Source of the DNA: Diploscapter coronatus
Taxonomy: Eukaryota > Nematoda > Chromadorea > Rhabditida > Rhabditidae
Direction of reading: 5' to 3'
Length of the DNA: 64,000 nt
Assembly: GCA_964036155.1 (NCBI GenBank)
Contig: OZ038422.1
Coordinates: 60,039,201-60,103,200 of the forward strand
Made by a program: the position numbers and the translations under genes. Shown in pieces: positions 1-10,770 of this stretch. The number at the start of each line of letters is the position of its first letter. The stretch's first letter is position 1. Under the pieces are notes generated by a model that did not search any database, had not been told where the DNA came from, and saw only the letters and a list, made by a program, of their open reading frames with translations.

Positions 1-453
1 GACTTTGTTCGCCTTCAATTTTTTTGTTTCCTAATAGTAAGTTCAAGTCGTGTAATTTTCAAATCATCAATAAACCGTTGTTAGAATTGAAAGACAAAAA
101 TAAAAGCAAAGAAAGAAGAAGAAAATTACGGTACCCGAAATTAGAAAATCCACAGGACAAAGTTATAAAACAGTATTTTCGCAATTTTCATCATCAAAAA
201 TCTTTAAGAATTGGCAGGTTTCAAAATATTATTGGGCTGTCTTATGAGTTTTTTTCCCACTTTTCAGCTTTGGAATTTTCTGAAAATTGATTTGCGATAA
301 ATCTAAAGAGTTTACAACTTTCGTTGGTAATTTGCCTGTTCTTCTAAAATAATATCATAAGAAAGTTTCAAGTAAAGTGGGAAAGGACTTTATAAGGCGG
401 CAACCCAATAGAGTATCCTTTGTAAATGTTCAGCTTTCATGCATGGGGTTGCC

Positions 454-1336
454 TTACAGGAAAGAGGGGAAGAGTTTCCCATTGAAATTGGTCTTTTTCT
501 GTGCTGCGGTTCCAGACGTTCTCGGCGGCGGCTTGCCTGTACTCGGTCCTAAAAATGGATCATTTTATCCAAAATACCGTTTTTTTTTTGCAAAAATAAT
601 TTATTCTAGAACAAGTTATTCTTTTACTAGTAGTGATCCTTGATGAAAAATAAACAAATTTCAAGTTTTAAATAGCTTTGCACAATACGAAATAATCATG
701 CTGTATATTTTGCAGTATCGATGAAATGAAGCAAATGAAAAATAAAGAAAAGGTACAATTATAAACGTGTTTCCTACCTGCACTATTACCCGCAGCAGAT
801 CTGCTAGCGGCTTTGCTGGGGGCCCTCGTCGTGCGCGGCTTCTTCGTTCGACTTCCACCGCTGCTTCCCGCCCTGAAATTTGATTTTTTATTGGTTTGGA
901 AAAAAACTACTATTTTCAACTTCCAAATGTTTTTCTTTCATATTTTCGTCAAATCAAATAGAATTTTTCATTTCTCTTGATTTGGAAACATATTTTCATA
1001 TTCCAATTTTTCTTAATATTTTTATCACCACCTATAAGGTCGGCAATATCAATTATTATAGCATTTGCGTGAAACATTAGATATTTATAGAATTTCAAAA
1101 AATTGAAAAAAAAAAAAACAACTCACGATGCTCCACTTCCCTTCCTTTTTGGCTTCGCACGTCCGAATTGCGGCTTGAAGCGACCCGTCGCCGTGCCGAC
1201 TGTGGTTGGCCCTGAAGTTTTTTTTCGAAATATTTCTTAATTAAAAAAATATTACCTTGGAGAACAGGGATTACCGCGATGTCGTTGTTTTTCTTCATCG
1301 ATTCTAGTTGTTGGTGCATCTCTTTGGCGTCACGCT
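454..1336 (-). pseudogene. Duplicated 3' tail of the BLM/him-6 helicase gene
   Basis: Four exons on the minus strand (about 1256-1336, 1127-1211, 778-872, 454-548) match the last four exons of the RecQ helicase gene at 16725-25983 almost base for base, including introns and splice sites. The matching block covers 1-1374 and 16272-17646 and may extend left of the window. I can see only a handful of differences: one T in a T-run near 1220, a synonymous change near 1312 and three changes between 1340 and 1366. The helicase and HRDC exons are absent, so this copy can encode only the basic C-terminal tail. Without a promoter it is best called a partial duplicate. An assembly artefact is an alternative, although the unique sequence to the right argues against simple double counting. 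Confidence 0.85.
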
Positions 1337-1374
1337 CTGAAGTTTTAAAGATTTTATTTTCTAAGACATAAAAT

Positions 1375-1510
1375 CAGGGCTGGGATTCAAGTAAAATTTT
1401 ACACCCCCCTGTAAATTTTTACACTCCCATTTACACCCCCCTGTAAATTTTTACACCCTCCTGTAAATGGTTTTACAGGGGGGTGTAATTTTACTTGAAT
1501 TCCAGCCCTG
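1375..1510. mobile_element. Short foldback element (136 bp)
   Basis: The two ends are near-perfect inverted repeats (CAGGGCTGG at the left, CCAGCCCTG at the right) that continue inward for about 35 bp. Between them lie repeated blocks of C-rich 'ttacaccccc' sequence. The other copy of the flanking sequence, at about 17640-17655, lacks the insert, so it behaves like an empty site. No coding sequence. Probably a non-autonomous inverted-repeat transposon. Confidence 0.7.
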
Positions 1511-2160
1511 AATTTTTAAAATCAAATTAGGCAAAAATAAGCATGATAACTCTTCGAAGAAGTGGTATTTCTCCGCTAGTGAGCAGTCGGTAGGAAAACG
1601 GTCAAGTGTTTCAGAAACTAGAAGTTCTGGACTACTTCTCAGTATAAATAACTCAAGGAATCTGGCACTTAAAAAATAATAATTAAAACAAGCGAAAAAT
1701 CGATATGCAATTTTTCATATGTTTCACTATGTCCATCATAACTTTCTTATTCAGTGTCATTTCGATGAGATCTCTTAGGAGTCGTGTTCAGCTAGCCTTT
1801 GCGAGCATTTTGATACCAAATTTTAATTTTTCCCATGCAGAATAACGAAAATATAATTTCCACTAGCCTTCAGGGGCCGCTTCGCGGCCCCCTTCGGCTA
1901 GGACTTTTGCTTCGCAAAAGTGTGAAACAGGGATGTTTGCGGTACGATGAGCGGAACTTTTTTGATTTTGTGATGCGGTGCGGTGCGCCATTTCTGCACC
2001 GCCAACATCTCTCGTGCAAACCAAAGACAATATCAAAACAAAACAACACCAACTCCAGCACCAAAACAATTGTTTCTAAATTAGAATGCATTGCATTTGT
2101 TGCATTTCTCATTTTCATGCTCATACTCTCTCACACTATCAAAATTTTGAATTTCATAGC
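1511..2160. other. Gene-free stretch with a GC-rich twin hairpin
   Basis: I see no supportable gene here. The one structured element is at 1863-1921. GGGGCCGC-TTC-GCGGCCCC (1873-1891) is a perfect 8-bp hairpin, enclosed by an outer CTAGCC/GGCTAG pairing. It is followed directly by ACTTTTGC-TTC-GCAAAAGT (1903-1921), another perfect 8-bp hairpin with the same TTC loop. The open frame running through it on the plus strand has no family signal. Confidence 0.5.
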
Positions 2161-2545
2161 TCTCCCCCCTGAGAATTCATCAAACCATAAAACTAAAACT
2201 ATCCAATTAGAAAAAAAAATTCAATCAATCATTTCAAATATTTCTTTTTCATCATTCAATTATCCCATTGATGTCATTTTCTAAAACTCTTCAAAGATTT
2301 TGCAAAAAAATTTCAAGCCCCTTTTCCTCCATAAAATTGCAAAAAATCGATTCATTAAAGGAGAAATCACTTCTAATAAGGATAATTGCCCAATTATCTG
2401 ATCAAACCCAAACAAAACCTATACGTTGCACACCGCCGGAAAATTACGCATCTTTTGGTGCAAATCCCATCTCAATTGGGTGGTCACATCTCTAGATATA
2501 AGCGCGCACAAACAGACAAACATATTTTACGAAAATACTAATAGA
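2161..2545. repeat. Dispersed repeat unit, copy 1
   Basis: This stretch resembles 7220-7735 in order and sequence (the 'cattcaattat', 'caaacccaaacaaaacctatacgttgcaca' type blocks). Its end, with 'tctctagatataagcg', recurs at about 6000-6060 and 6940-6990. No open frame with family signal. It looks like an old, diverged member of an interspersed family. Confidence 0.6.
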
Positions 2546-2875
2546 GTAGATGTGATTTTGAGTTTTCATTTGAGCTTTATATGAAATTTTGAGCCCAAAC
2601 TTGGTTAGAATTTGGTCTGGGATTTTCGATCCTGACTTCGACCTTCAAGTTGTTTAATTTGGACTTGGAATACCTTGAATTTTTGAACCTAATAATTGAA
2701 TTTGACCTGATTGGATTTTAGATTGGATTGTGAATTAAAATTTAAATCTTGATTTTTGAGTCGAATTCGCTTTGTAATTTGAAATATACATGAGATGTTT
2801 ATCCAAAAATTTGACTACCTTTAAAAAGTAGCATAATATTGGTGTTTGGATATGTAAATTAGGCAGAAAAAAACT
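2546..2875. other. AT-rich stretch, nothing recognised
   Basis: A T-rich stretch of short 'ttgaatttgacctg'-like motifs. No coding, RNA or repeat structure that I can support. Confidence 0.4.
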
Positions 2876-3010
2876 AAATTATTTTAAAAAAATATAAAAT
2901 GAACATTTGGCCAAAATTATGAATATTGATCTTTCGGTCCATTATTCATTTTATCTCAACCATAGAAATTATCTGGTTCCATTGAATCTCTAATTCCACC
3001 TTGACCCTAA
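2876..3010 (-). mobile_element. Tc/mariner-like remnant, copy 1
   Basis: The block around 2915-2985 is nearly identical to 28318-28395. In the second copy it adjoins a fragment resembling the N-terminus of a Tc-type transposase. Here only the repeat part remains and no usable frame is present. Confidence 0.55.
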
Positions 3011-3096
3011 TGATAATGACCAATTCTTTGTTAAGCCTTTGCCATTTATGCATTTTGAATATACGATAATTTTCTAATTTTATATATCTGCATTTG

Positions 3097-3722
3097 GAAT
3101 TCCCATTCTCATTGATCTCATTTCCCACTATCTGGAGACCACCTTTCAAGGCCAAGATGTGTCGGATAATGACTACCCATTATTCAATTTTTCATAAGAG
3201 AAGAAGTTAATGAAGTCAAAAATATTAAATCGCGATAAAACCTATACGTTGCACACGGGTCACGATTATCTTTCGAACCATCTGTGGGTTTCCTTGCTCA
3301 CAATCAGGTATCGAAATCTAAGCTCAGACACACTCAGCAATTTTACTAAAAAGGAAATATTCCAGATTCGGATGTTCCATACTTGGTTATCATAATTTAT
3401 CAATTTTTCAATCAAATTCTAAAAATAGCAGGCGTATTCTGCTCATATGTAATACCCACAATTGTGTTGTCTAAAAGTGAGAATAAACTTCAGATTCCCT
3501 GTGCTTGATTATCCTTTTCCATCAGTTTTTGTCATTTTTCATCAAAAAGTGCATTTTATCATTAAAGTTTCAGTGGATAGTTTTGCGAAAAGGAAACTTT
3601 TGAGCTATGATTGCATTATCATATCTCAATTCAGGGATGGGCCAGGACCGACTTTGAAAAAAATTCGGAACCAGGATTGGGAATCTTTTAATTTCTAGCA
3701 TTTTCAAGGTATAATAAACCTT
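3097..3722. repeat. Dispersed repeat unit, related to 6066-6600
   Basis: Long stretches match 6066-6600 in the same order: the 'ctggagaccacctt' block, 'tcggataa.gactaccca', the 'gaaccatctgtgggttt' block, and 'tgttgtctaaaagt'. Divergence is around 10-15 percent by eye with small indels. Short open frames in it are not conserved between copies, so I do not call genes. Confidence 0.65.
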
Positions 3723-3725
3723 ATA

Positions 3726-4644
3726 GGGTGTGTCTCAAAATTATGAGCGCACCCCTCTTTTTTGCAATGTTCCGACTGGTACTAATGCTATCAAAAGTCA
3801 AATAATAATTTTATACTATCAAGCTCGCAGAAGAATAATATCTATCCACTTTTCACCTGAACTGTTTCATCAGTAGACTCGTTGGCGACAAAATTAAAAA
3901 TTCCTTGCCTCAAATTATGAGCGCACTTTGAGTTCAAGAGCCCCACACCCGCAATACCTGAATTATCTCGGCTCAAATTTTGTACATAGATTCTCTAATG
4001 TATTATTCATATATCTGCAGGATTTCAGTTCGATTAAATTTACTATACTGTTTCTATGATTTTTTTTCTGAAAATATCCCTTAACTATGGAAAATGTTAA
4101 GAAAAGTTTCTTCGAAAAATTCAAAGGACGAAAATTTCATATGATATACGCAAAAATGACATAAGTCCTGGAAATATATTCCATTCCGCTTCTTTTGAGA
4201 CCAAGTACATCTCTTGCATCACGTTACTGGAGATCTACACTTCATCAAACATCCGACGTAGCCCTAATTATGGGAAAATATGCCATTTAAAGAAACTTAA
4301 AATGTTGTTCCAGGCTCTTATAGACTTTTCATTATAAATCGTTATGACATTTTGGAAGCCTAATAATGATCTTATCATTCCATGCTACCAGTTTTCTGAT
4401 AGGTTAGCTATACTCAGAAATAGACATTTTTGAAGAAGGTTCTCTTAACATTTTCCATAGTTAAGGGATACTTTCAGAACAAAATCTTAGAAACAGCATA
4501 GTAAATCGAATCGGACTGAAATCTTGCAGATATGTGGGGAATATATTAGAGCATCTGGGTACAAAATTTGAGCCGGAATAATTCAGGTATTGCGGGTGTG
4601 GGGCTCTTGAACTCAAAGTGCGTTCATAGTTTTGAGACACACCT
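3726..4644. mobile_element. Non-autonomous DNA transposon with long inverted repeats
   Basis: Both ends carry GGTGTGTCTCAAAA in inverted orientation and are flanked by TA (3724-3725 and 4645-4646), the target preference of Tc1/mariner elements. Long subterminal arms, about 3906-4110 and 4443-4630, are inverted copies of each other, so the element could fold back on itself. No transposase frame. The left side has two end-like motifs, at 3730 and again near 3908, which suggests a duplicated or nested left end. Confidence 0.8.
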
Positions 4645-4739
4645 TAGTCAAAAATTCATTCCATTGTCAAATTACTAAAAAGTGGCTATTTTGCTTATTT
4701 TGAAAATCGGAAGTTCCGCTAAAATTTGGCCGGGATCGG

Positions 4740-4860
4740 GATTAAAATTTCTCGAACACCGAGACTCCCGGCCCACCTCTGATCTCAATCGGTTATGAAC
4801 ACCCGCCACAATTTGTAAACGAACCACCACTCTATCCACTTGACCACATCATTACGTCCC
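4740..4860 (-). repeat. tRNA-like head of a SINE-type repeat
   Basis: On the minus strand the sequence from about 4855 downwards reads like a degenerate tRNA front: TGGTCAAGTGGATAGAG resembles a pol III A box, and GGTGTTCATAACC lies where a B box would be. It does not fold into an intact tRNA. It is followed by blocks shared with 5560-5830 and 6700-6890. Confidence 0.4.
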
Positions 4861-5130
4861 TTTTCCTCTATTCCTTTCCTAAATTCTCTCCATGTATCGT
4901 GTTGTTCCTCTTTGCGCCACTATTTCTCTTCTTTTTACACCTTCGTAAGTAAGGAAATAGTCTTTTGGGTAAAAGTCCCCATTTCTTGAACCAAAATCGA
5001 TCAGGTTCTTTATGTTGCACATCAGGACGAAAAGACCTTTCCAACCATGTATAAAACTTGGGTCTACCATGCTTAGTATCGAGAACTAAGCTTGGACAGA
5101 CAAATAGATACATTTAACAAAAGTACTAAA
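4861..5130. repeat. Repeat unit R, copy 1
   Basis: Contains the order 'ttctctccatgt', 'ctatttctctt', 'gggtaaaagt', 'aaaatcgat', 'ttatgttgca', ending in 'cagacaaa' and 'actaaaaagtag'. The same order recurs at about 5560-5840 and 6720-6890. No gene called; the open frames are frame-shifted between copies. Confidence 0.5.
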
Positions 5131-5545
5131 AAGTAGAATAAAAATATTTTTTCTAAAGTAGTCTCAGCACAGATTTTAGTGATTTTCTAAAATTGAGTTC
5201 AGCTCCAAACTTTTCTTTCTGAAATGACTTCAACTCCGATTTTGATTGATTTCATACTAAATTTCCCCCACAATGTATTTATAAATTTAAATTTCAGGCA
5301 AAAACTGCCTTGTGAATTTCTACATTTCTGATGAAAGATTGGAATGTTCGCAAAAAGTGTAGCTCTTGCAAAATATTTGAATATTTGGGGAAAAATTAAT
5401 TTTTGAAGTATTTATAAATTTTGCAAAAATAAACCCACATCACTTAGGGGCAACAGAACCCGAACATTAATCACATCATCTATTCACACTAAGCCGCCCC
5501 ATTGAGAGCCGGGAGTCATTCCCACTCCTCCATAGGAGCATACCT
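5131..5545. other. AT-rich stretch between repeat units
   Basis: AT-rich sequence up to about 5440, then the block 5445-5545 with 'gagccgggagtcattccca' that recurs around 6650-6690. No gene supported. Confidence 0.4.
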
Positions 5546-6065
5546 TTATTCCTTTCAAATTCGATCATCCACTGGACCTTCTCTCCCTCTTCCTTTTCGC
5601 TTGCTCTCTCCATGTCACATGCTATTTCTCTTTTCTGACTTTATATAGGGAAGCCACATTTTTGGCTAAAAGTACCCATTTCCTGAACCAAAATCGATCG
5701 GGTTTTTATGTTGCACTCACCAGAGAAATCCTCCATCCAACCGTATCACATTCAACCACTTTTATTCATTCCACTTCAAGCAATAGCGTTGGAAATACAG
5801 ACAAACAGACATCACCAATTTACTAAAAAGTAGATTGCCCAATTATCTAAACAAATCTATACATTGCACACCACCAGACATTCCCCAGATGACCCCATTT
5901 TTGCGACACTGACACTGTCAATGTCAAACTCTGAAATGTCTGCATACGGCGAGAAAGTTGCCCATCTTTTGGTGCAACCCCCATCTCAGTTGGATGATCA
6001 CATCTCTAGATATAAGCGTGCACAAACATATAACACACGCTTTACAAAAATACTAATAGTAGTGA
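5546..6065. repeat. Repeat unit R, copy 2
   Basis: The order of blocks matches 4861-5130 and 6600-6990: a pyrimidine-rich 'ccttttcgctt', 'ctatttctctttt', 'tttatatagg', 'aaagtacccattt', then 'tctctagatataagcgtgcacaaaca'. Coding potential is not conserved between copies. Confidence 0.55.
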
Positions 6066-6600
6066 TTTGGAATTCTCATTCTCATTGATCCCATTTCCCA
6101 CTACCTGGAGACCACCTTCCAAAACCAAGATATGTCGGATAACGACTACCCATCATTCAATTTTTCATCAAAGAAGAAATTAACGACAGAGTCAAAAATA
6201 TTGAATCGCATAAAAACTGTACATTGCACGCTGGTCACGATTACACTTCGAACCATCTGTGGGTTTCTTTGCTCAGGTATCGAAATCTAAGCTCAGACAC
6301 ACTCAGCAGTTTTACTAAGAAGGAAAGATGTCAGATTCGAATGCTCCATACTTGGTTATCTTACTTTACCATACTTTATCAATCTTAGTCATTTGGCAAT
6401 CAAATTCTAAAAATAGCAAGCGTATTCTGCTCATATGTAAATACCCACAATTGTGTTGTCTAAAAGTAAGAATAAACTTCAGACTCAGATTCTCTGTGCT
6501 TGACTATCCTTTTCCAACAGTTTTTGTCATTTTCTCACCAAAAAGATGGATTTTATCATTAAAAGTTCCAGTGGATAGTTTTTGCAAAACTAATTCCACA
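6066..6600. repeat. Dispersed repeat unit, related to 3097-3722
   Basis: Second copy of the unit described at 3097-3722, in the same orientation and separated from it by about 3 kb, with indels. The two copies flank the transposon at 3726-4644, so the arrangement may come from a local duplication followed by insertion. Confidence 0.65.
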
Positions 6601-6995
6601 TCATTTTGGAGGTAACAGAACCCGAACACTACGCACACCATCTCTTATACATTGAGAGCCAGGAATCATTCCCACTCTTCCACAGGAGCACGCCTCAATT
6701 CCTGGTCAAATTCGACGATTCACTGGACCTTCCCTTCTCCCTTTCCTTTTCGCTCGCATTGCGCTTGTTCTCTCCATCTCACGCGCTATTTCTTTTTTTT
6801 TGTCTTTATATAGGAAACCATATTTTTGGGTAAAAGTACCCATTTTCTGGACCAAAGTCGATAGAATTTTTACGTTGCATACCACGGGGGAAATTGCCCA
6901 TCTTTTAGTGCAAATCCCATCTCAATTGGGTGGTCACATCTCTAGATATAAGCGTGCACAAACACACTTTACAAAAACACTAATAGTTTTGAGTT
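6601..6995. repeat. Repeat unit R, copy 3
   Basis: Third copy of the unit, with the same block order as 5546-6065, ending in 'tctctagatataagcgtgcacaaaca'. The copies are roughly 85 percent alike by eye. Confidence 0.55.
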
Positions 6996-7219
6996 TTGAT
7001 AAGAAATTGAAGAAAACATGTCAATGATAATCGCGCAATTTAATGCAAAACACAACAGCAATACAAATTCAAAAGCAATACTAAACTCAAAAACAATGCA
7101 AAACTCAAAAGCAATACAAAATATCTCCTAACAATCAATGAAATCTATCTTACCAATCAATGCAAATCTCATCTATCATATCTCACATCAATCAATACTG
7201 TATCCTCATATTCATATTT

Positions 7220-7735
7220 TCTATCCAAGTAAAAAATTAAAAAATTCAATCACCCATTTAAAATATTTCTTTGTCATCATTCAATTATCAATTATTCCAT
7301 TGACATCATTTTCTGAGTCTTCAAAAATTTCAAGCTCCTTTCCATCCATAAAAATGCAAAAGAGAATCGAACTCTCGCATCATATACTCGCCATAAGGTC
7401 ATGCGCGCTATCCACTTGGCCATCCAAGTATGCTCGCGACTCTCTCCTTTCAGAGACATTCGGAATAAAGAGCCCATTCTCCCCACAAAGAAATAGCATG
7501 CGGGGGTGAGAGAGCAAAAATGCTAAAGGCGAAATCATTTATATAATAAGGATAATTATCTAATTATCTCATCAAACCCAAACAAAACCTATACGTTGCA
7601 CATCACCGGAAAATTCTGCATCCAACCATATATATATATCATCATATTTTTATTATCCCACTTCAAGCAATAGCGTTGGAGACACAGACAAACAGACAAA
7701 CACACTCAGGGGTTTTACTAAAGAGTAGGATAGGA
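7220..7735. repeat. Dispersed repeat unit, copy 2, with a nested insertion
   Basis: Matches 2161-2545, but it is interrupted at about 7355-7520 by roughly 160 bp that copy 1 lacks. The flanks of the insert share 'aaaatgc', a possible target-site duplication. The unit ends with 'gacaaacagacaaacaca'. Confidence 0.55.
7355..7520 (-). mobile_element. tRNA-like insertion (SINE candidate)
   Basis: On the minus strand 7440 to 7365 reads TGGCCAAGTGGATAGCGC (A-box like) followed by GAGAGTTCGATTCTC, a perfect tRNA T-arm with B box. The acceptor ends do not pair, so it is not an intact tRNA gene. The repeat copy at 2161-2545 lacks this block, which makes it an insertion relative to that copy. A decayed tRNA gene is the alternative. 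Confidence 0.5.
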
Positions 7736-10700
7736 TAACAGACGGAACAAGTGGCCAGATCGGGTTTTAACCCTCAGATTCATCATCAGCGTAGTCGAAA
7801 CCCCCAGGGGCGAAAAATCAGCTCGAAATTTGAGGGTCGACTTCTTGGGTGCCACCCCTCCACTCTAAAAAAAACTTAATTTTTACGAGGGCGTGTCATA
7901 TAACTGCCTTAGTCGCATTTTCTCTTCCTTCAATGTGATTCCAAATCTATCATTATTATCTTTCCTTTTTCTGATAAAGGCAGAGGGATAAGGAAGGGTG
8001 ACTTCGTGTCTTTTTCGATGGGCTATCAGCCCGTCAAATTCGAAAGTGGAACTGCATGCAGCCCTTTCCGCAAGAATGCAACGGTAGCTTGGAAATATCG
8101 CAACGTCACAATATGAACATGCCATAATTTTCATTTGAAAATGTTGCACTTTTATAAATCTGCAATATCAGCCTTTGGATTTTTCCTTATTTCGGCATAT
8201 AGCTAGGATAGTCAGGGAAGGGGATCTTTTCTCCACGCTATTTCGTAGGATGGGCGAAGTGGCGTTGGATGCAATTACCGCAAAATCTACAATATTTTCG
8301 ACTTGATATAATGACGCAATTTCAACATTAAACCTATTGACCCATATTAGGTAATATGCGGATCCGCAGAGAAATTCCATTGTAAATCAATGCGAGGGAA
8401 TGCGATCTGTATATTACCTTACACGAATCGGCAGTTCACGACTGCTGATTCTTGCCGGTCCACTCAGATTGGTGGCTTGAACACTAGGGCATATTCATTT
8501 TGCGACATTGTGACATTAAAAGTTTCTGACAAATATGTAATTCTCCTGATTAGAAGAGAATATCAGCTTTTCTTCTCTCCCTAATCGCCTGTGTTTTGAT
8601 TTGCGATTATCGATCGGCTAACTTGATGAGAGATTTAGAGAAGAAAATTATGATAAAAAGGTGATAAGAATTTGAAGAGAGAATTGGAAAGCGAAATATA
8701 TGCCCTTTTATCAGGGAAAGTAGCCAAATAAAAAAGAAATCCTGTCTAAAAAGGTCATGATTGATCCTATAACTTCCCGTAAATATTCTTATAAGCATGA
8801 AGGGCATCTTTTGGCAAGGTTAATTGGAATGAAATAGCGGGATATTGAAAATTTACCCTTCTCTTGTTAAGATGGGTACAAAGCATATAAATAAAAATTC
8901 CAAAGAAAAACTCCTTCATCCAGTTTAAGGGCTATGACTTTGTCTTCACACTTGGAAAGTCACTTGCGCCCTTCAAATATAAGAGAAAAGATCCCTCAAT
9001 TTGGCATTCATCCTAAAGCATTCAAATAGCCTACGCTATCGACCTTGGTTGTTCTGATTTATCTCTTTTTTCTTCATTAGCCGGTGGATTTTTCTCCTTC
9101 TCATAGTCAGATTATCTCTAGCTGGATATCAATGCCCTCTCATCGCCATGACATGCTGAAACATTGAAATAAGATTAGCTGAGATAAATTCCTTGGAAGA
9201 CATACAGACAAAATCTCTCACTGTTTCTTATTTTTTCTTTTATAAACCACTCCCCAATCGGTCATCTGATGATAGTTTCTATTCTGATAGCCGACCAGGA
9301 ACCTCTCGTCGATGTCTCTCCATCTCTCTTTCTCTAATGCTCTCTAACTGGCATTGAGCGTTTGCATCAGGGCTGTAACGAAATCAAATTTTGAACATTT
9401 TCGAAAAGGAATTCCGAAAATTGTTCAAAAATCCTTGGAATCCCGATTCTCAATTCCGGTCAACTCTGAATAAAACACAAAACGGCTGATTGTGAGAGAA
9501 GTCATATTCTGGTTGTGCTGAAGGACGAACTGACTATTCTTCAAATACCGTAAAACCTATAATAGAAGTCCACTCTCAAATACCAAAATCATAAATCTAT
9601 ACATTGTCCAATTCAAATCGTATCAAGAAGTGTTTTTATATTCTTTAGAGGGTTTAAAATGGGTTTAGTTTTGATTTGAAGTGATTATGATCATTAGATG
9701 GTGAGTTATGGTGGTTTGAAAAATTCCATTTTTGTTCGAAATAGGGGGTTGAAAAATAGAAGGCCATTTTCTTCAATTAGAGGGAATACGATAATCATTA
9801 TTTAGCTTAGAATACCTATTATTATTTTCACTTTTTTCTATTTCCTATTTCCTATTGAAATAAATTTGAAAGTTATTAGAGGCATGGCTTTTCACGGTCG
9901 TCAGATTCTCACTGTCATTAAAAAACTAGCAAACAGTCTAGAAGCAGCAAGAAAAAAATTTAGCGGTTATAGAGAGATAAATAGCGAGGGGATGAGAACA
10001 TTTTTTTCTTATATTTTTTCAACACTTCTACACTGCTTCATCATTTTTTTTCGAAGTACATTGCCGCAATTGCTTCCGGAGATTTTTTTCAGCAGTTGAT
10101 AATGCTTGCCAGGGAAAAAGTTGGCTGATCGAAAAAGGCTTCTCAGATAAGTGAAATCAAAAGTATGCAGTCCTTGTCAATCAAAAGAGGAAGAAATAGT
10201 GTTGGGTTAAGTTATTTCCTTATTCTCTTATATCAAAACATTGCATGTCTCTCAGAATCGGAATGAAACTGCGATGATATTCCTCGATTCCTTGATTTCG
10301 TCAGAGGTGACCATAAGAGAGAGAGAGAGATTAATCAAACTGATAGGCAGGGTCTTCTGACAGATAGAGAAAAAAGATTCTACTCTATCAGTTGGATGAA
10401 AGATGAAGTAGTATGGGATATGGAGAGATTTTCTTTTTGTTCTTTGTCTGTGTCTCTCCTCCTATACGGCTTTCATATCTTCCTAAATATATCGTCATCG
10501 ATTACTTCCCGATGCCTGTTTGAAAAGGAGACACGCTCGTAAAAAATCAATAAATCCGTAAACATGTATAAAAAACAGTAATGAAAAATAGAATCAGCAA
10601 GGAAAAAATTGGCATAAAACACATGTTGTAATTGACGAAAGTTGACCAGAATAGGAGTAGGAGTCGACTCAAATCTGTCATAAATGAATGATCCGAGTTA

Positions 10701-10770
10701 GACGTTCGGACTACTTAGGAAAGTTCGTCCTCGGTGAATGCAATTTCCAAAAAGTATGTAATATGTATAT
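7736..10770. other. Gene-free stretch, nothing recognised
   Basis: About 3 kb of AT-rich sequence. Open frames are short, none shows family motifs, and none is joined to another by plausible splice sites. 9548-9570 resembles one end (TACCGTAAAACCTATAATAG) of the inverted-repeat element at 14924-15198. 10318-10331 is a short (GA)n run. Confidence 0.5.

Noticed and set aside
1375..1510. CRISPR-like array of short C-rich repeats
   Set aside because: The repeats are part of one foldback element in a eukaryotic genome; no regular spacers.
1835..2284. 149-codon plus-strand open frame
   Set aside because: It runs through the GC hairpins and into a dispersed repeat, has mixed composition, and no homologous frame in the related repeat copy at 7220-7735.
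7365..7440. Intact tRNA gene on the minus strand
   Set aside because: The T-arm and A box are good, but the acceptor stem ends do not pair and the anticodon stem is poor.
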